DNA of 64,000 bases from positions 148,788-212,787 of the forward strand of contig NZ_JAEHJZ010000032.1 of the NCBI RefSeq assembly GCF_016469035.1. Direction: 5' to 3'. Within the stretch, counting starts at the first letter, position 1. The number at the start of each line of letters is the position of its first letter. Position numbers and translations under genes: made by a program. Source of the stretch: Gelidibacter salicanalis. GTDB taxonomy: Bacteria; Bacteroidota; Bacteroidia; Flavobacteriales; Flavobacteriaceae. Of this stretch, positions 8,729 to 19,398 are shown piece after piece. The notes below the pieces were generated by a model, which saw nothing but the letters and a program-made list of their open reading frames with translations, ran no database searches and was not told the DNA's origin.

Positions 8729-11154
8729 ATTTCCCCCTCCAAATCAGCTTCGGCTTCGGCTATATTTATTACTTCAACATTATTAATTGCTCTTAACTCG
8801 TCGTAAAGTCTACCAGTATTAGCTCTTAATTTTTCTTCAATTTTAAGAACAAGCGAGAAATTAAATTCTGTAGGATAATTCTCAATCTGAGATGCCATAA
8901 TCTGATTCGATAATAAAGCTTGTACCGCCAGTTTAAAGGTTTTGCCTTCACTACGTAATTGAGAAACGTCAACATTGAATTCAATTTTCTGAACATTACT
9001 GTAAGGAGCAGGCGTTGATTTATCTCTAGCGGATTGTGACCAACTTAGTGTTGTGCGTAATTTTGAATTTAATTCTCGTTGTACTCTGTTAATGTCATCA
9101 GATGAATGATTTTTAAAAACACTAAAGGCCATATGTATTGGGCAATAGGTTAACTGATTATGCTGTAATGGCAAAAAGCTGAAACATAATGTAGCTGTTA
9201 CTTTAAGGATACCATTTGTTTTACCAAGATTCGATGAAATTAAATAATCTGGAAAGTTAACAGGGTAAATTTTCTGTTCACCGCTTTGGATACTGTCTTC
9301 AAGAATCATTGTAACATTATTCTCATCTGAAAAAATGGTATTATCGACATCAATGACCCCATAGCCTGAGGTTCTGTTTAGTAAAGGTTTGTTGGCATCT
9401 GGATAGACTGTGTTTTTCAAAGATGCCCCATTAATTATCAATGCTTTTAATGTTTGCGACTTTAAATCTGGGTAAAGAATTTTAAGTTTTGCAGCAAGGT
9501 TAGCAGTTAGTGGAGCAGCTAAACTTGTTCCTATTTCTTTGGTGTAACCTAAAGCTGGATTAGACGATAATACGGACATCGCAGCGTTATCCATACGATC
9601 TATTGTGTTAGGGTTGTAAAATCCATAATCACCGCCACTTTCAATAACGTCTGGCTTGAAAAGATTTTTATTACGCTTCTTAACAGAATATATTGCAGCC
9701 AGATTAATATGGTCTGTACGAGTATAAATTGCAGGGAATTCTTTACCTGATGCGATACCATTAAAAGCACCATTATATAGACCATCTGCAGCTGCACCCA
9801 CTGTCATATTATTCATTGAGTCTGCCGGCGTATTTAAGTTGGTGTGCTCATTATTAAAGTAGTTTAGGTCATAATCATTATTTTCGTTCATTGCTAGATC
9901 ATTATTTCCTATGCTTATAAAAATTAAACTATCAGTTTCGTGTGCAAACTTATCTAGTTCGAAGGTGTAGTTAGAAAATGCTTCGTTCGTTTTCTTGTGG
10001 GTTTTATAGCAAATTGTTAACACGAAAATACTTAAATGTGGATATTCATTTTTTGCTTTATATAGTAGTTCAATTACTTTTTTTTCAGAAAGGTAGCCAT
10101 CACCACTTCCTATTAATTTTATAGAAAGTAATTTTGCATCTGCATAAATCTCGCCTTCAAAATTAGTGCTATGGTTGTGTCTTCCTAGTGCAGCAAGGGC
10201 GCCTACCATTGTGCCGTGTCCATCGTTTCCACAGTTATCAATTAATGGATTGCCATCTAGCGTAAAAGTGTCATCTTGTAAGGTAATACTGGATAGAGGT
10301 GTTTGCATACTTATTCCGGTATCTAAGATTCCAATTAAAGGAAGCTCTTCATCTGCATTTACAATTTCAAAACCATAAGCTCTGCTCGGTATATTATATA
10401 TTCCAGGCCGTACCACTCCAGAAAGGGAGGAGGTTATGCTCTCTATAACATCAAAATTTTGAGCAATCACAATAAGCTCATTTAATGTAACGTCGAAAAG
10501 CTCTAATCTGTTTGTCTCTCTATCAATAACATATTCGATTAGATGTTCATTTAAGTACAACCTTAATGCTTCAATGATGCTATTCTCAATTTCTGCATTT
10601 GCAGGAAGTTCGATTGTTTTTATCACAACTACGTTCCCGAGAGTCTCAGCATCTACTCGCAGTACGTCGCTCAATGTGAGTAACTTAAAGTTTTTTACAA
10701 AAAGTATGTTTTTATTGTAAGCTGCCTCTGCATTATTCTCTAAACCTCTATTAATTAATCCTTCTACACTTGTTATAAATACCTGAAATTTGTCGTGATC
10801 TGCAATAGAAAATAGTGCCGTTCTATTGAAGTTTGTGAAGCTTACTCCTTCAAGACCAAATGTATTGTACCAAATGCTATAGTATTTTTCCAAATGAAAT
10901 TGACCCATAAAGTCTACCTCTACATAGTCTACGTCATAAGGGACATTAATAGTCTCATCTTTTGCTCTTGCTTTCACTTCTAGGTCACTTAGATACGATT
11001 GTAAATCATCCCGAAAAGCTCTTGCCATAAATATATAATTTGGCTCTGGATTTGCTTCATCGTCGTTGTTTCCGAAACCGTAATTGAACTTTACCTGTCC
11101 AGATTCCTCTAGCTGTCTATCTGCAATGATTCTTAAGTGATTCTTATTTGGCAT
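8725..11154 (-). CDS. Subtilase (S8 peptidase), IetS-like
   Basis: 809 residues, no signal peptide, so probably cytoplasmic. The first 260 residues are a non-protease region of unknown fold. The S8 domain follows with a full triad: D278 in GILDTGIS, H313 in DGHGTMVG, S544 in GTSLAAP, and N418 as the oxyanion asparagine (GNND). A beta-rich C-terminal part runs from about 600. Its AAA ATPase partner converges on it. Known: in IetAS the ATPase is thought to control the protease. Inferred: a toxin-like protease released during infection or plasmid conflict. A decayed gene end overlaps its start. Confidence 0.75.
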   Translation of the reverse strand: MPNKNHLRIIADRQLEESGQVKFNYGFGNNDDEANPEPNYIFMARAFRDDLQSYLSDLEVKARAKDETINVPYDVDYVEVDFMGQFHLEKYYSIWYNTFGLEGVSFTNFNRTALFSIADHDKFQVFITSVEGLINRGLENNAEAAYNKNILFVKNFKLLTLSDVLRVDAETLGNVVVIKTIELPANAEIENSIIEALRLYLNEHLIEYVIDRETNRLELFDVTLNELIVIAQNFDVIESITSSLSGVVRPGIYNIPSRAYGFEIVNADEELPLIGILDTGISMQTPLSSITLQDDTFTLDGNPLIDNCGNDGHGTMVGALAALGRHNHSTNFEGEIYADAKLLSIKLIGSGDGYLSEKKVIELLYKAKNEYPHLSIFVLTICYKTHKKTNEAFSNYTFELDKFAHETDSLIFISIGNNDLAMNENNDYDLNYFNNEHTNLNTPADSMNNMTVGAAADGLYNGAFNGIASGKEFPAIYTRTDHINLAAIYSVKKRNKNLFKPDVIESGGDYGFYNPNTIDRMDNAAMSVLSSNPALGYTKEIGTSLAAPLTANLAAKLKILYPDLKSQTLKALIINGASLKNTVYPDANKPLLNRTSGYGVIDVDNTIFSDENNVTMILEDSIQSGEQKIYPVNFPDYLISSNLGKTNGILKVTATLCFSFLPLQHNQLTYCPIHMAFSVFKNHSSDDINRVQRELNSKLRTTLSWSQSARDKSTPAPYSNVQKIEFNVDVSQLRSEGKTFKLAVQALLSNQIMASQIENYPTEFNFSLVLKIEEKLRANTGRLYDELRAINNVEVINIAEAEADLEGEI

Positions 11155-11242
11155 AATTCGTTAATATAATTTTTTGATTATTCTTCACAATTCTAAATTC
11201 TTCATCACTCAGATCATACAACCTATAAAACAGTGGTCTATC
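11144..11242 (-). pseudogene. Remnant of a restriction-modification type C-terminus
   Basis: A frame of 32 residues closed by a stop upstream reads DRPLFYRLYDLSDEEFRIVK and runs into the first codons of the subtilase gene. A tyrosine-rich segment followed by YDLSDEEFRIV is the usual end of Type IIG and Eco57I/TaqI-like methyltransferase or nuclease proteins. No start codon and no upstream domain remain. It would be the scar of an R-M gene replaced in this island. The rest of 11243-11371 holds nothing I can support. Confidence 0.35.
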
Positions 11243-11371
11243 TTAGGCTCTTAGTATATTTTATACATCGTAATTATTCCTTTGTACATTGTTTTTTAAT
11301 AGCTTTTTAAGACTTATAAAGTTTCCTTCTTCATATTAGCCAATACGCAGTTTCTTTATATTCAAAGAAGC

Positions 11372-13390
11372 CTAAGAACCGACCTTCACAAACGTAACCT
11401 CACAAGCCTTACATACCCGTCGTTCTTGGATGTATTCATTGATATCATACCAACCACCAGTTTTTTGCCAAATATCTAGTCCTCTCCCTAAAATCACTTT
11501 CCATCCGTTATTCATTTCAATAGATCTGTCGTGAATAAAATCGTCAAACTCATAGGAAAATAGGATGCCCATTGATTCCAAAGAATAACGCATTTGCTCA
11601 AAAGCATCTTTCGCATTTTCTATAAACTCTTCATTATTACTTGTTACTAAGTGAAGTTTAACTTCTGTGTCTGGATCTTTCTTTTCGCTAATCAGTTTTG
11701 CTAGTTCCATAAAGTTGCGCAACTGATAGGGTAGCCTAATGTATGGGTCTGTAATATGAAAATCAGTGGCATTTAATAGGTAAGCTCCAAACAAATTATC
11801 GTATGAAATACCAGACTGATTATCTCTAATTATTTTTTGCCCAGGTTCTAGTGATAAAATAACGTTTTCAGATTTCTTTGGTTGACTGTTCTCAGCCACG
11901 TCACTTTGGGGTATCGAAGGTTTTATTTCATTTTCAATCTCTTCTAGTGTCAAGATAGAAAAATGTTCTCCTGTTGATTTACTAACGTAACTAAAATCGA
12001 CTTCTTCAAAGGTTTCGTCCATTTTGCGAAGTTGATCCTTAACCCGCTTTCTATTTTCAATAGCGAAATCTAAAATTTCTTTCGCATCAGCTTCAGTGAA
12101 ATCATTATCAGGGTAGATTATTTTTAGTAGACCAGCGAAAGTTTTGGCAATTGATGTTTTATCTCGGGTAGTAATGGTACTCGATAATTCAAAGTATTTA
12201 GTATAATCGTGTGTTCTATCTTCTTTCCTTAGGTTCTTTAATACTTCAGCAAGGTAATCTACGATAAAACCGTATTGCGACGTAAACATTTCATTTCGTA
12301 ATTTCTGAACTTCCCATCCTGGAAGATATCCGTGCATACGGTCAAGGAAAGCGGTATCATAATAATCTTTAGGTAAGGCCTCAAAAAGATCGCTATGTTT
12401 CATCATATATTTTACTGAATGGTCTGTGTTTCCAACAAACACCATTGAAGCTGATGCACCATATACTTGAGTCCCTCTGGAAAAGGATTTATTAGCCATA
12501 TAATTTTTCATTATATCCACTAAGCCACGATCTACTCGTTTTGTTTTTCCGGCAAATTCATCATAGGCAACAACGTCCCAATATCCAACCAGCCCTATGT
12601 CTCCTGTACTATTATTCACAAATAATTTAGCCTTTGAAACCTCTCCACCAGATATTAAAATTCCGTGTGGCGACATTTCAGAATAAATATGGGATTTACC
12701 TGTTCCCTTTGGACCGAGTTCAATGAGGTTATAATTATTCTCTACAAATGGAACAAGTCTGGTTAATTGCAGCAGTTTTGAACGAAATGTAAATTCTTCC
12801 GGATTAAGACCAATAGATTGCAATAAAACATCCATCCATTCTTCCTTGTCAAAATGTTTCCGAGCGCCTTTATATTCTTCAATATCTACATTGGAAACTT
12901 GAATGGGTTTTAAACTCTCTACCATCCAAGGCGTGTGATCTCTTTCTTCTGAAGGAAAATATCCCAAAGTTAAAATACACCAAACCCCGCTAGACAGTAA
13001 TTTCTGGTGTTCTTTGATAAGTGCATCAGAAATAGGAACACGATTTAAACCTAAATTCGCAAATGATGCTTCATATCTATCCTGTCTGTCATTAAGTTGA
13101 ACAGCCACTTTATCTATAATTCGATGAGATCCTTTTTCTCGGATAGTCGATTTGATTATTTGAGACTCATCTCTATGCACAAAATGTTTAGCGATGATAT
13201 TCTTGACCGTTTCTACGCCGTGCTCAATAGTCGCTTCATCATCTGTAGCGCAGTATTGTCCCAATAAGTATTCGAGAACATACGTAGGAACTATGGCGTT
13301 ACCTTTTACTAATTTCGTTAAATCCTTTCGAACTACCTTACCTGCAAAGTGCTCGTTTATTTTTACATTGAGTGCGTTCATAGGTTTCAA
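11372..13390 (-). CDS. brxL: BREX protein BrxL with a MITD1-like C-terminal domain
   Basis: 672 residues. The first 500 match BrxL: an N-terminal domain, then AAA+ with GPKGTGKS (226-233), DVVAYDEFAG (Walker B region) and FVGNTDHSVKYM. BrxL is a DNA-binding AAA+ ring needed for BREX phage restriction. Residues 525-672 do not look like the usual Lon-like domain. They resemble the C-terminal domain of human MITD1 (MIT_C, a phospholipase D-like fold): ITDPYIR, LVTS, IHDRSIEMNNGW and ILGRGLD are in the same order and spacing. The last 25 residues have CKAC. It overlaps pglZ by four bases (ATGA) and ends the operon. Confidence 0.85.
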   Translation of the reverse strand: MKPMNALNVKINEHFAGKVVRKDLTKLVKGNAIVPTYVLEYLLGQYCATDDEATIEHGVETVKNIIAKHFVHRDESQIIKSTIREKGSHRIIDKVAVQLNDRQDRYEASFANLGLNRVPISDALIKEHQKLLSSGVWCILTLGYFPSEERDHTPWMVESLKPIQVSNVDIEEYKGARKHFDKEEWMDVLLQSIGLNPEEFTFRSKLLQLTRLVPFVENNYNLIELGPKGTGKSHIYSEMSPHGILISGGEVSKAKLFVNNSTGDIGLVGYWDVVAYDEFAGKTKRVDRGLVDIMKNYMANKSFSRGTQVYGASASMVFVGNTDHSVKYMMKHSDLFEALPKDYYDTAFLDRMHGYLPGWEVQKLRNEMFTSQYGFIVDYLAEVLKNLRKEDRTHDYTKYFELSSTITTRDKTSIAKTFAGLLKIIYPDNDFTEADAKEILDFAIENRKRVKDQLRKMDETFEEVDFSYVSKSTGEHFSILTLEEIENEIKPSIPQSDVAENSQPKKSENVILSLEPGQKIIRDNQSGISYDNLFGAYLLNATDFHITDPYIRLPYQLRNFMELAKLISEKKDPDTEVKLHLVTSNNEEFIENAKDAFEQMRYSLESMGILFSYEFDDFIHDRSIEMNNGWKVILGRGLDIWQKTGGWYDINEYIQERRVCKACEVTFVKVGS

Positions 13391-15885
13391 AATTCATCAA
13401 AATCGTTAGTGAAAGAGATATTAAGGGTGTAATAATACTCTTTGTAAACTCTCCATTTGTTTGCGCGATCCATTGGTTCTTCCAATACCAGTTTTACACG
13501 TTGATTTTTATATTTACCACTGGCTTGAGCAGTTAATTGGAATCTGTTTTTAACTTCTCGCTGTCGTTGGTTTTCTTCTTGAATATCGAAGGTGTAAATA
13601 AACTGATCACTTAACAAAGTGCCATCTTCTGCTTGAATGGATGCTTTAATTTTCCTTTCCAACATAGTGTCATCTACTTGCTCCGTTTGAATAAAGGAAA
13701 CAGCGAGTAGGTTAGTAGTAATCTTATCGGTAGATTTAATAATATCGATTTCCACCTGAGCTGTGGTGTCCTGGCGCTTTTTATTGACTTTTAATACCGG
13801 TAATACAATTTCTTGTAAAGAGGCACCTCCGTGAACAAATTTAGAACCAGATCCACTTACGCGTAATCTATTAATAGATTTTGGAATGAGTCCATTTCCG
13901 TTGCTGGTTAAACCAAGTTGGTTGTGGGTAAAGGACTTTACTGCTTCATTGCCTTTTATGTCAGTTCCAAGAATGAACCTTCTATTCAATTTATCTACTT
14001 CGCCTTCTATTTCAGCTTCAGTAAAATCGCTTTCCTCTAGAGTTTGATATTGATATAAGAAACCGTGATCTGAAGTAATAATCATATTATTACCATTCAT
14101 ATTAGAAATCTTCTTTAATAGATCAATCAGATAATCAAACTCTCTTTCAACGGCTTCAAATACTTTGTCTTGTGTTGTAGTGTCATCACCAGTATCATCT
14201 ATATCATTATGATAGATATATATAACATCATATTGTTTTACAAAGTCTCTACCTGTGGTATTTGCGCTAAATTTCATAAAATCCTCTGCTAATATTGCAG
14301 TTGCACGAGCCCCGGAATTTTTAGCCAAAATTTTTGATCGCGCAGAAATACCCATAGAACTCATTTCATCCACGAGAATTAAATCTGAGCCTTTTTTTAC
14401 TGACAATTCTTTGTGGGGAAGTAAGGATGCCATACCTAACTGCGTATAAGAAGGTAGTGAGGCTATAGAGCCTTCAAGTTCGCTGTCATATCTGTTTTCT
14501 TGTGCTAATCGTTTATTTAGTTCCACGCCGCACTCATAGCGTAATGCATCAGATATAATAACAAAGACACGCTGTTTTTTATCTACAAACGGTTTAATAT
14601 GTTTCTTAAAAAACTGTCTTTGACTAAAGGGTTCATTTACAGGCCAAGTGTCTATATTATTAATTACAGATTGCCATTTATCAGTATAATGAAGTAACCA
14701 ATCATTGGTATATAATTTTTCTGCTTTTTGAGCCAATCCACCTAATATGTTGTCTTGATTGGATCTTCTATAGTTTAGAATAAACTTTCTATATAGATAA
14801 TCAATTTCATAAAGCGACGTCGTGTATTGCTCTAAACCATTTTCAATAGAGGTAAAATCAACTTTAAGTTTTTGAATCTGATATTGCAGTTGTGAAGCAA
14901 AAGATACACTTTCGTAGAATGCCACAAAATGCGGGTTATACCAAAACGTATGTTCTCTTTGTTTTACAATGTTCTGTAAGGTCTCATTTGAAATTTCATT
15001 TGTAATTAAGCGCTGAACGAGATCGTGAATTATTTTCTTATCTGTGAGTTTAAATAATTCATCATTTACCACTTTTTCTAATGGCAACGTATTGAGAACA
15101 CTTTCTATTTGAAGATCATTTGCTATTTGCGAAGAGATTTTATCAAAACCATCTCGGTATGTGATTGTATCTTTCCATAGGGAAAGTAGAAGTCTTGTCT
15201 CCTTAGAAAGCTTAGGTGCAACGGTTATATTAAAGTTATCTGAAAAAGCCTCTAGAAGAAAATCATAGATAGATGGCGTTTTACTTGTGTATTTATACTT
15301 ATTTAGAATTTGGGTCCAGTAAAAACCGGATAGCTCATAACGCTCTAAATCCCGTTGCAACTTTTCATTGCCATTGGCAAAAGCTGTCCCGTGGGAGTGA
15401 ATAAATGTATTGAGATTAACGTAGTCTGTATCCAGCGTTACTGCAACCATTTTGTAACGAATGTCTCTATGGGAATCTCCTTTCCCTAGTAATTCTTTTA
15501 ATTTATCAATTCGCTCTTTTGATTTAAAAAATAAAATGTGTTCTGCTACTAATTCCTTAAAACTGAACTCTAAACCTAAATCTTGAAGAATAATAGCTTC
15601 TTGATCGGTATGGAAAATATGATGCGCCAATTCTAAATCCAGTAACCAATTCTCATTGGGTTTAGGTTTAGGAGTATTGCTATAGACTAGAAATTTAATT
15701 TTAGACCTATTAGATGTAATCTTATATTTTATTTCAAATTCATTACCCTGTATATGGCACTTCTCAACACTATTTAACGCTAGTGCGTCAAAGTTTTCTT
15801 TTAATTCATTGCGTTCATCATACCAAAAAATCACATCGTGATCTTGGAATTTTTTTTCTAACGCTTCTTGTATTTTTATGCTCAT
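13387..15885 (-). CDS. pglZ: BREX phosphatase-superfamily protein PglZ (type A)
   Basis: 832 residues. The large helical N-terminal half is typical of BREX type 1 PglZ. The alkaline phosphatase-like core starts at VFVIISDALRYE (D446 as the metal ligand) and has IIYIYHNDIDDTGDD and MIITSDHGFLY further on, giving the remaining metal-binding aspartates and histidine. The C-terminus is beta-rich. It is essential for BREX and is thought to act with PglX in methylation and exclusion. It begins three bases after pglX and overlaps brxL by four, so all three are surely one transcript. Confidence 0.92.
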   Translation of the reverse strand: MSIKIQEALEKKFQDHDVIFWYDERNELKENFDALALNSVEKCHIQGNEFEIKYKITSNRSKIKFLVYSNTPKPKPNENWLLDLELAHHIFHTDQEAIILQDLGLEFSFKELVAEHILFFKSKERIDKLKELLGKGDSHRDIRYKMVAVTLDTDYVNLNTFIHSHGTAFANGNEKLQRDLERYELSGFYWTQILNKYKYTSKTPSIYDFLLEAFSDNFNITVAPKLSKETRLLLSLWKDTITYRDGFDKISSQIANDLQIESVLNTLPLEKVVNDELFKLTDKKIIHDLVQRLITNEISNETLQNIVKQREHTFWYNPHFVAFYESVSFASQLQYQIQKLKVDFTSIENGLEQYTTSLYEIDYLYRKFILNYRRSNQDNILGGLAQKAEKLYTNDWLLHYTDKWQSVINNIDTWPVNEPFSQRQFFKKHIKPFVDKKQRVFVIISDALRYECGVELNKRLAQENRYDSELEGSIASLPSYTQLGMASLLPHKELSVKKGSDLILVDEMSSMGISARSKILAKNSGARATAILAEDFMKFSANTTGRDFVKQYDVIYIYHNDIDDTGDDTTTQDKVFEAVEREFDYLIDLLKKISNMNGNNMIITSDHGFLYQYQTLEESDFTEAEIEGEVDKLNRRFILGTDIKGNEAVKSFTHNQLGLTSNGNGLIPKSINRLRVSGSGSKFVHGGASLQEIVLPVLKVNKKRQDTTAQVEIDIIKSTDKITTNLLAVSFIQTEQVDDTMLERKIKASIQAEDGTLLSDQFIYTFDIQEENQRQREVKNRFQLTAQASGKYKNQRVKLVLEEPMDRANKWRVYKEYYYTLNISFTNDFDEF

Positions 15886-15888
15886 AAC

Positions 15889-18800
15889 TTACTGTATCGT
15901 GCTGGCATCTATCCAATCAAATTTCCTCACTTTATCCTTTGCCTTTTTATCATTTAAGCCTGAAACTGGTTTGATGATAGTTCCAAACTTATTATAGTTA
16001 ACAAGCACGCCATCGTCTAAATCTATGGCGATACGCTCTGTAGCTAGTTTAAATAACTCACGGTCGTATTCTTGTAGCTCAATGACTACTTTGTTGATAC
16101 GGGCTTGTTCTTTTTCTGCGCTGACTTTTTCTCTATCTGTACCCACATTTTTAACGTGATCCAATTGTTTGTCTTGAGCTTTTAATTTCTCTAGATATTC
16201 TTTGAGATACCCGTTAAGTACGGTGTTAAGCGTGTTTGGTGTGTAGCGGTGCATATAGATTAACGCGTTAAATGCACCAGAAGGCGATGAGAACATCCAG
16301 TAGATAGGCCGTTTTTTATAACGCTTGATATGATCTGTATAAAAAGTCTTTAAAAAGTACTTGCGTATATCGCCCACGCAGTCTTCTACAAAAGCTAGGT
16401 TTTTATCAAAATGGGGAATGCCAAAGGTAGCTTTCAAAAAGGCATAAAAACGACCTACGATATCATCTTCAAACCACTCATTGTCTAGTATTGGGATAAC
16501 ATTATCATCATCTGGTAAGAAAGACACTTCGACTGCGCTCAGTGTGACATTGTTGAGGTAATCCTCGAGTGTTTCTCCTTGATTGGCAAGAACTAAACCT
16601 GGTTTATCCAAGCTGTAACGTCCAAACATACAACCTACAGCATAACTTATAAACTGCGCCATAATTTCACTTTCGCGGAAGACTAAAGCACCTTTCTTAA
16701 TTGTGGTCTCTTCTTTAAGGATTGTAATATCTTTTAGTGGAACTTCTGGTGTTAACTCATCTTGTAAGCCATAGATTTCTATAAAGTGGCGATTGAGTTC
16801 TTCTTCATTTTTATGCAGCGCAAAGAATTTATTTTGCCAGTATTGGCAATAGCTATCGTAGGCTTCTTGTAAGTCTTGACCTTTTATGCGGATGAGTCCG
16901 TTTTGTTGGAAGTCAGGAGAAACCTCTTTTGTATTTAATTCCAATTTTGAAATATTAATGGAGTTTTTCACTTTTTCAACTACACCTGAGTTCACTGATT
17001 TATTTAAAGGCAGTTTTCTAATTACCCCTGGAGAAGCGTTTAATGTCGGATTAAATAAATTTAATAATTTAGCAGCAACTTTCGTATTTAGAAATCCGAG
17101 AAGTTCGTAGTCTATGATATTTTCTTTTGAATAAATTGATAAGCCTGCGGAATCAAAAACAAAACCTTTGGGATAGTATCTAAAAGTATTAGTTGAAGAA
17201 GTAATTTTAGACCACGACAATGAAGGCTTGTAATAAAATCTTTGTCCGTCGTGACGAAAACCTTTCAGCTTATTCATTTCGCATAAACTAGTTTCATTAT
17301 AATTTATAATGTTACTGTGGTTTCCAAACCATTTTCTTGCTTCCCCTCCTTTATTATGCATTTTAAATTTGAATTCATTTGGAAAACCGTCATATCCGTT
17401 CCAAATCTTAGAATTTGCGACCTCTGTCCATTCATAAATATACTCTGCATTACGACCAGTACAAATTCCTGCCACTATATCTGATTCTGTATTAATAGTC
17501 TTAAGTTGACTTAAGTAATCGATAAAATCTTTTTTTAACCAATAACCAATAGGACTTTGAGTAATTTTATTGAAATTTATTTGATTTGATTTAAAATAGA
17601 TATTTGAAGGTTTAATCAATTCCTTCATAAGCCGAGTTCGCTTCTGTTCTGAATTTTTTATTTCGGTCAACCGAATAAAAATTCCCGTTTGCGACGATTT
17701 AATTTTGTTAAATACAAATGATGTATTCTGAACCACCTCTCCGCCAATTTCAGGAAATGTTCTTGATCCTAAATGCAGCATTGAATCAAAATGAATGGTT
17801 TCAATCAGGTACTCTCGCAATTTCTCATAGCTACTTAAAAACATCCAACTATGTTGATTAATCATTCCTAAAAACCCTTTTGGCTTTAAGGCAGCGATTC
17901 CAGCTTCCATAAAACAAGCCATTAGATCTGCTTTGCTTCTTGGGTAATTTACTTTTACAAAATCTGCGAGTGCTTTATTCATATTGCCACCACCCATATA
18001 TGGTGGATTATCTACCACACAATGATATTTTCGTGAAAGCGCACTTAATTGTACAATGGCCTGTAAAATGCCCCTTAGGTTATGCCCGTGAAAAAGGTCG
18101 CTATTATTAGCTTTTTTAGCTAAAGAAGCTCTTGTTTTTTCTAAATCATTTGCAGTTGCTTGTGGTATAATAAGCGACCCTAAATTGGTTGCTTGTTGCA
18201 TTGTTTTAAGGTCGTGCAATAATGCATCACTCAATTCTTCATCTACTGCACTAAAAGTTGCTTTTATGTCTTCTTCAGTAATCTGTAAATCTTGATAACA
18301 AGAAATATTAGGTGTAATGTCCTTTTTAAACACACGACGATAATAGTGTCTTGCCTTCAACATTAATGCTAACCCAGCAAGTTGTGCGGCACGCGTATCT
18401 ATTTCAAAACCAAAGAGGTTTTTTTCTATAATGTGTGTTGGGATATCACTTTTGTTATAACCTTCTTCTTCATAAATTATAGAAAGTAATTCAAAGCCAT
18501 AAACGAGTATGTGGCCACTACCACAAGCTTGGTCCAGGAGTGTAATATCTTCTACGCTATCAATTTTGAGGTAATCGTCTGCCGTAACACTAGGCGATTC
18601 TATAAAATAGGGCATATAGTCGCGCAGTTTAGATTGTGGGTTATTTTGCATCCACAATTTACCCACGGTGTTTTGAACCATATATTCTACAATCCATCGC
18701 GGTGTAAATAACTGCGTTGCTGCGGGTATGTCCTCTTTTTTTACTTTGCTTTTACTGGCAAATACCTGATCCTTTTTTTCTGAAATGTAAAATTGATAAA

Positions 18801-19398
18801 GCCAACCTATGATTTCCACTTCTGCGCAATCTTCTGGCTTCATCCCAATCCTAATATCTTCTATGATAGAAAAACTAGAAATAAGATCGTCCGGCAACAA
18901 CAACTCTGCATAATCATCAATCTTTTCAAACAGAAAAGGAAGGGTTTTGCTTAAATGATTGCACGCCCCAACCAATAGCGCTGCGTAGGCTTCATTTTGA
19001 GCATCGGTACTTGGTATTTTACCATCGAGCAAATCATAAATACGTTGGTGTTGTACTGGTAATTCTTCAGGAATATTACCTTGTTTGGCTTCTTGTAATA
19101 TTGCGGGTAGTGTTCCACCTTCCATAGGACTTACCACAGAGACTCCTATAGGTTCATAGCCATTCACATCCATAAAACGTAAGGCTACAAAGCGGTTAAA
19201 CCAAGTGTAGGCAACGGTGTCTATCACTTCAGGTTTGGACGTTTTATTAATGGCTTCTTGTAACTTTTTTAAATGGCCCGCTTTTTCGCGTAATTCTACA
19301 CTATCCGTGGTCAAAACCTTTTCAAGTTTTGCACCAATCTGGTCTATGAGTTTTACGCGGGCGTCTTGCGCAAAGCGTTTTAGTTGGTTGGTGTTCAT
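15889..19398 (-). CDS. pglX: BREX adenine-specific DNA methyltransferase PglX
   Basis: 1169 residues, the usual size for BREX type 1 PglX. SAM-binding motif I is ACGSGH (291-296) and the catalytic motif IV is NPPY (464-467), as in N6-adenine methyltransferases. The region after 600 carries target recognition. PglX methylates one strand of the host BREX site and is also needed for phage exclusion. It is preceded by a 184-base gap containing duplicated scraps of the upstream gene rather than tight coupling. I see no frameshift, phase-variable homopolymer tract or invertible segment. Confidence 0.93.
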   Translation of the reverse strand: MNTNQLKRFAQDARVKLIDQIGAKLEKVLTTDSVELREKAGHLKKLQEAINKTSKPEVIDTVAYTWFNRFVALRFMDVNGYEPIGVSVVSPMEGGTLPAILQEAKQGNIPEELPVQHQRIYDLLDGKIPSTDAQNEAYAALLVGACNHLSKTLPFLFEKIDDYAELLLPDDLISSFSIIEDIRIGMKPEDCAEVEIIGWLYQFYISEKKDQVFASKSKVKKEDIPAATQLFTPRWIVEYMVQNTVGKLWMQNNPQSKLRDYMPYFIESPSVTADDYLKIDSVEDITLLDQACGSGHILVYGFELLSIIYEEEGYNKSDIPTHIIEKNLFGFEIDTRAAQLAGLALMLKARHYYRRVFKKDITPNISCYQDLQITEEDIKATFSAVDEELSDALLHDLKTMQQATNLGSLIIPQATANDLEKTRASLAKKANNSDLFHGHNLRGILQAIVQLSALSRKYHCVVDNPPYMGGGNMNKALADFVKVNYPRSKADLMACFMEAGIAALKPKGFLGMINQHSWMFLSSYEKLREYLIETIHFDSMLHLGSRTFPEIGGEVVQNTSFVFNKIKSSQTGIFIRLTEIKNSEQKRTRLMKELIKPSNIYFKSNQINFNKITQSPIGYWLKKDFIDYLSQLKTINTESDIVAGICTGRNAEYIYEWTEVANSKIWNGYDGFPNEFKFKMHNKGGEARKWFGNHSNIINYNETSLCEMNKLKGFRHDGQRFYYKPSLSWSKITSSTNTFRYYPKGFVFDSAGLSIYSKENIIDYELLGFLNTKVAAKLLNLFNPTLNASPGVIRKLPLNKSVNSGVVEKVKNSINISKLELNTKEVSPDFQQNGLIRIKGQDLQEAYDSYCQYWQNKFFALHKNEEELNRHFIEIYGLQDELTPEVPLKDITILKEETTIKKGALVFRESEIMAQFISYAVGCMFGRYSLDKPGLVLANQGETLEDYLNNVTLSAVEVSFLPDDDNVIPILDNEWFEDDIVGRFYAFLKATFGIPHFDKNLAFVEDCVGDIRKYFLKTFYTDHIKRYKKRPIYWMFSSPSGAFNALIYMHRYTPNTLNTVLNGYLKEYLEKLKAQDKQLDHVKNVGTDREKVSAEKEQARINKVVIELQEYDRELFKLATERIAIDLDDGVLVNYNKFGTIIKPVSGLNDKKAKDKVRKFDWIDASTIQ

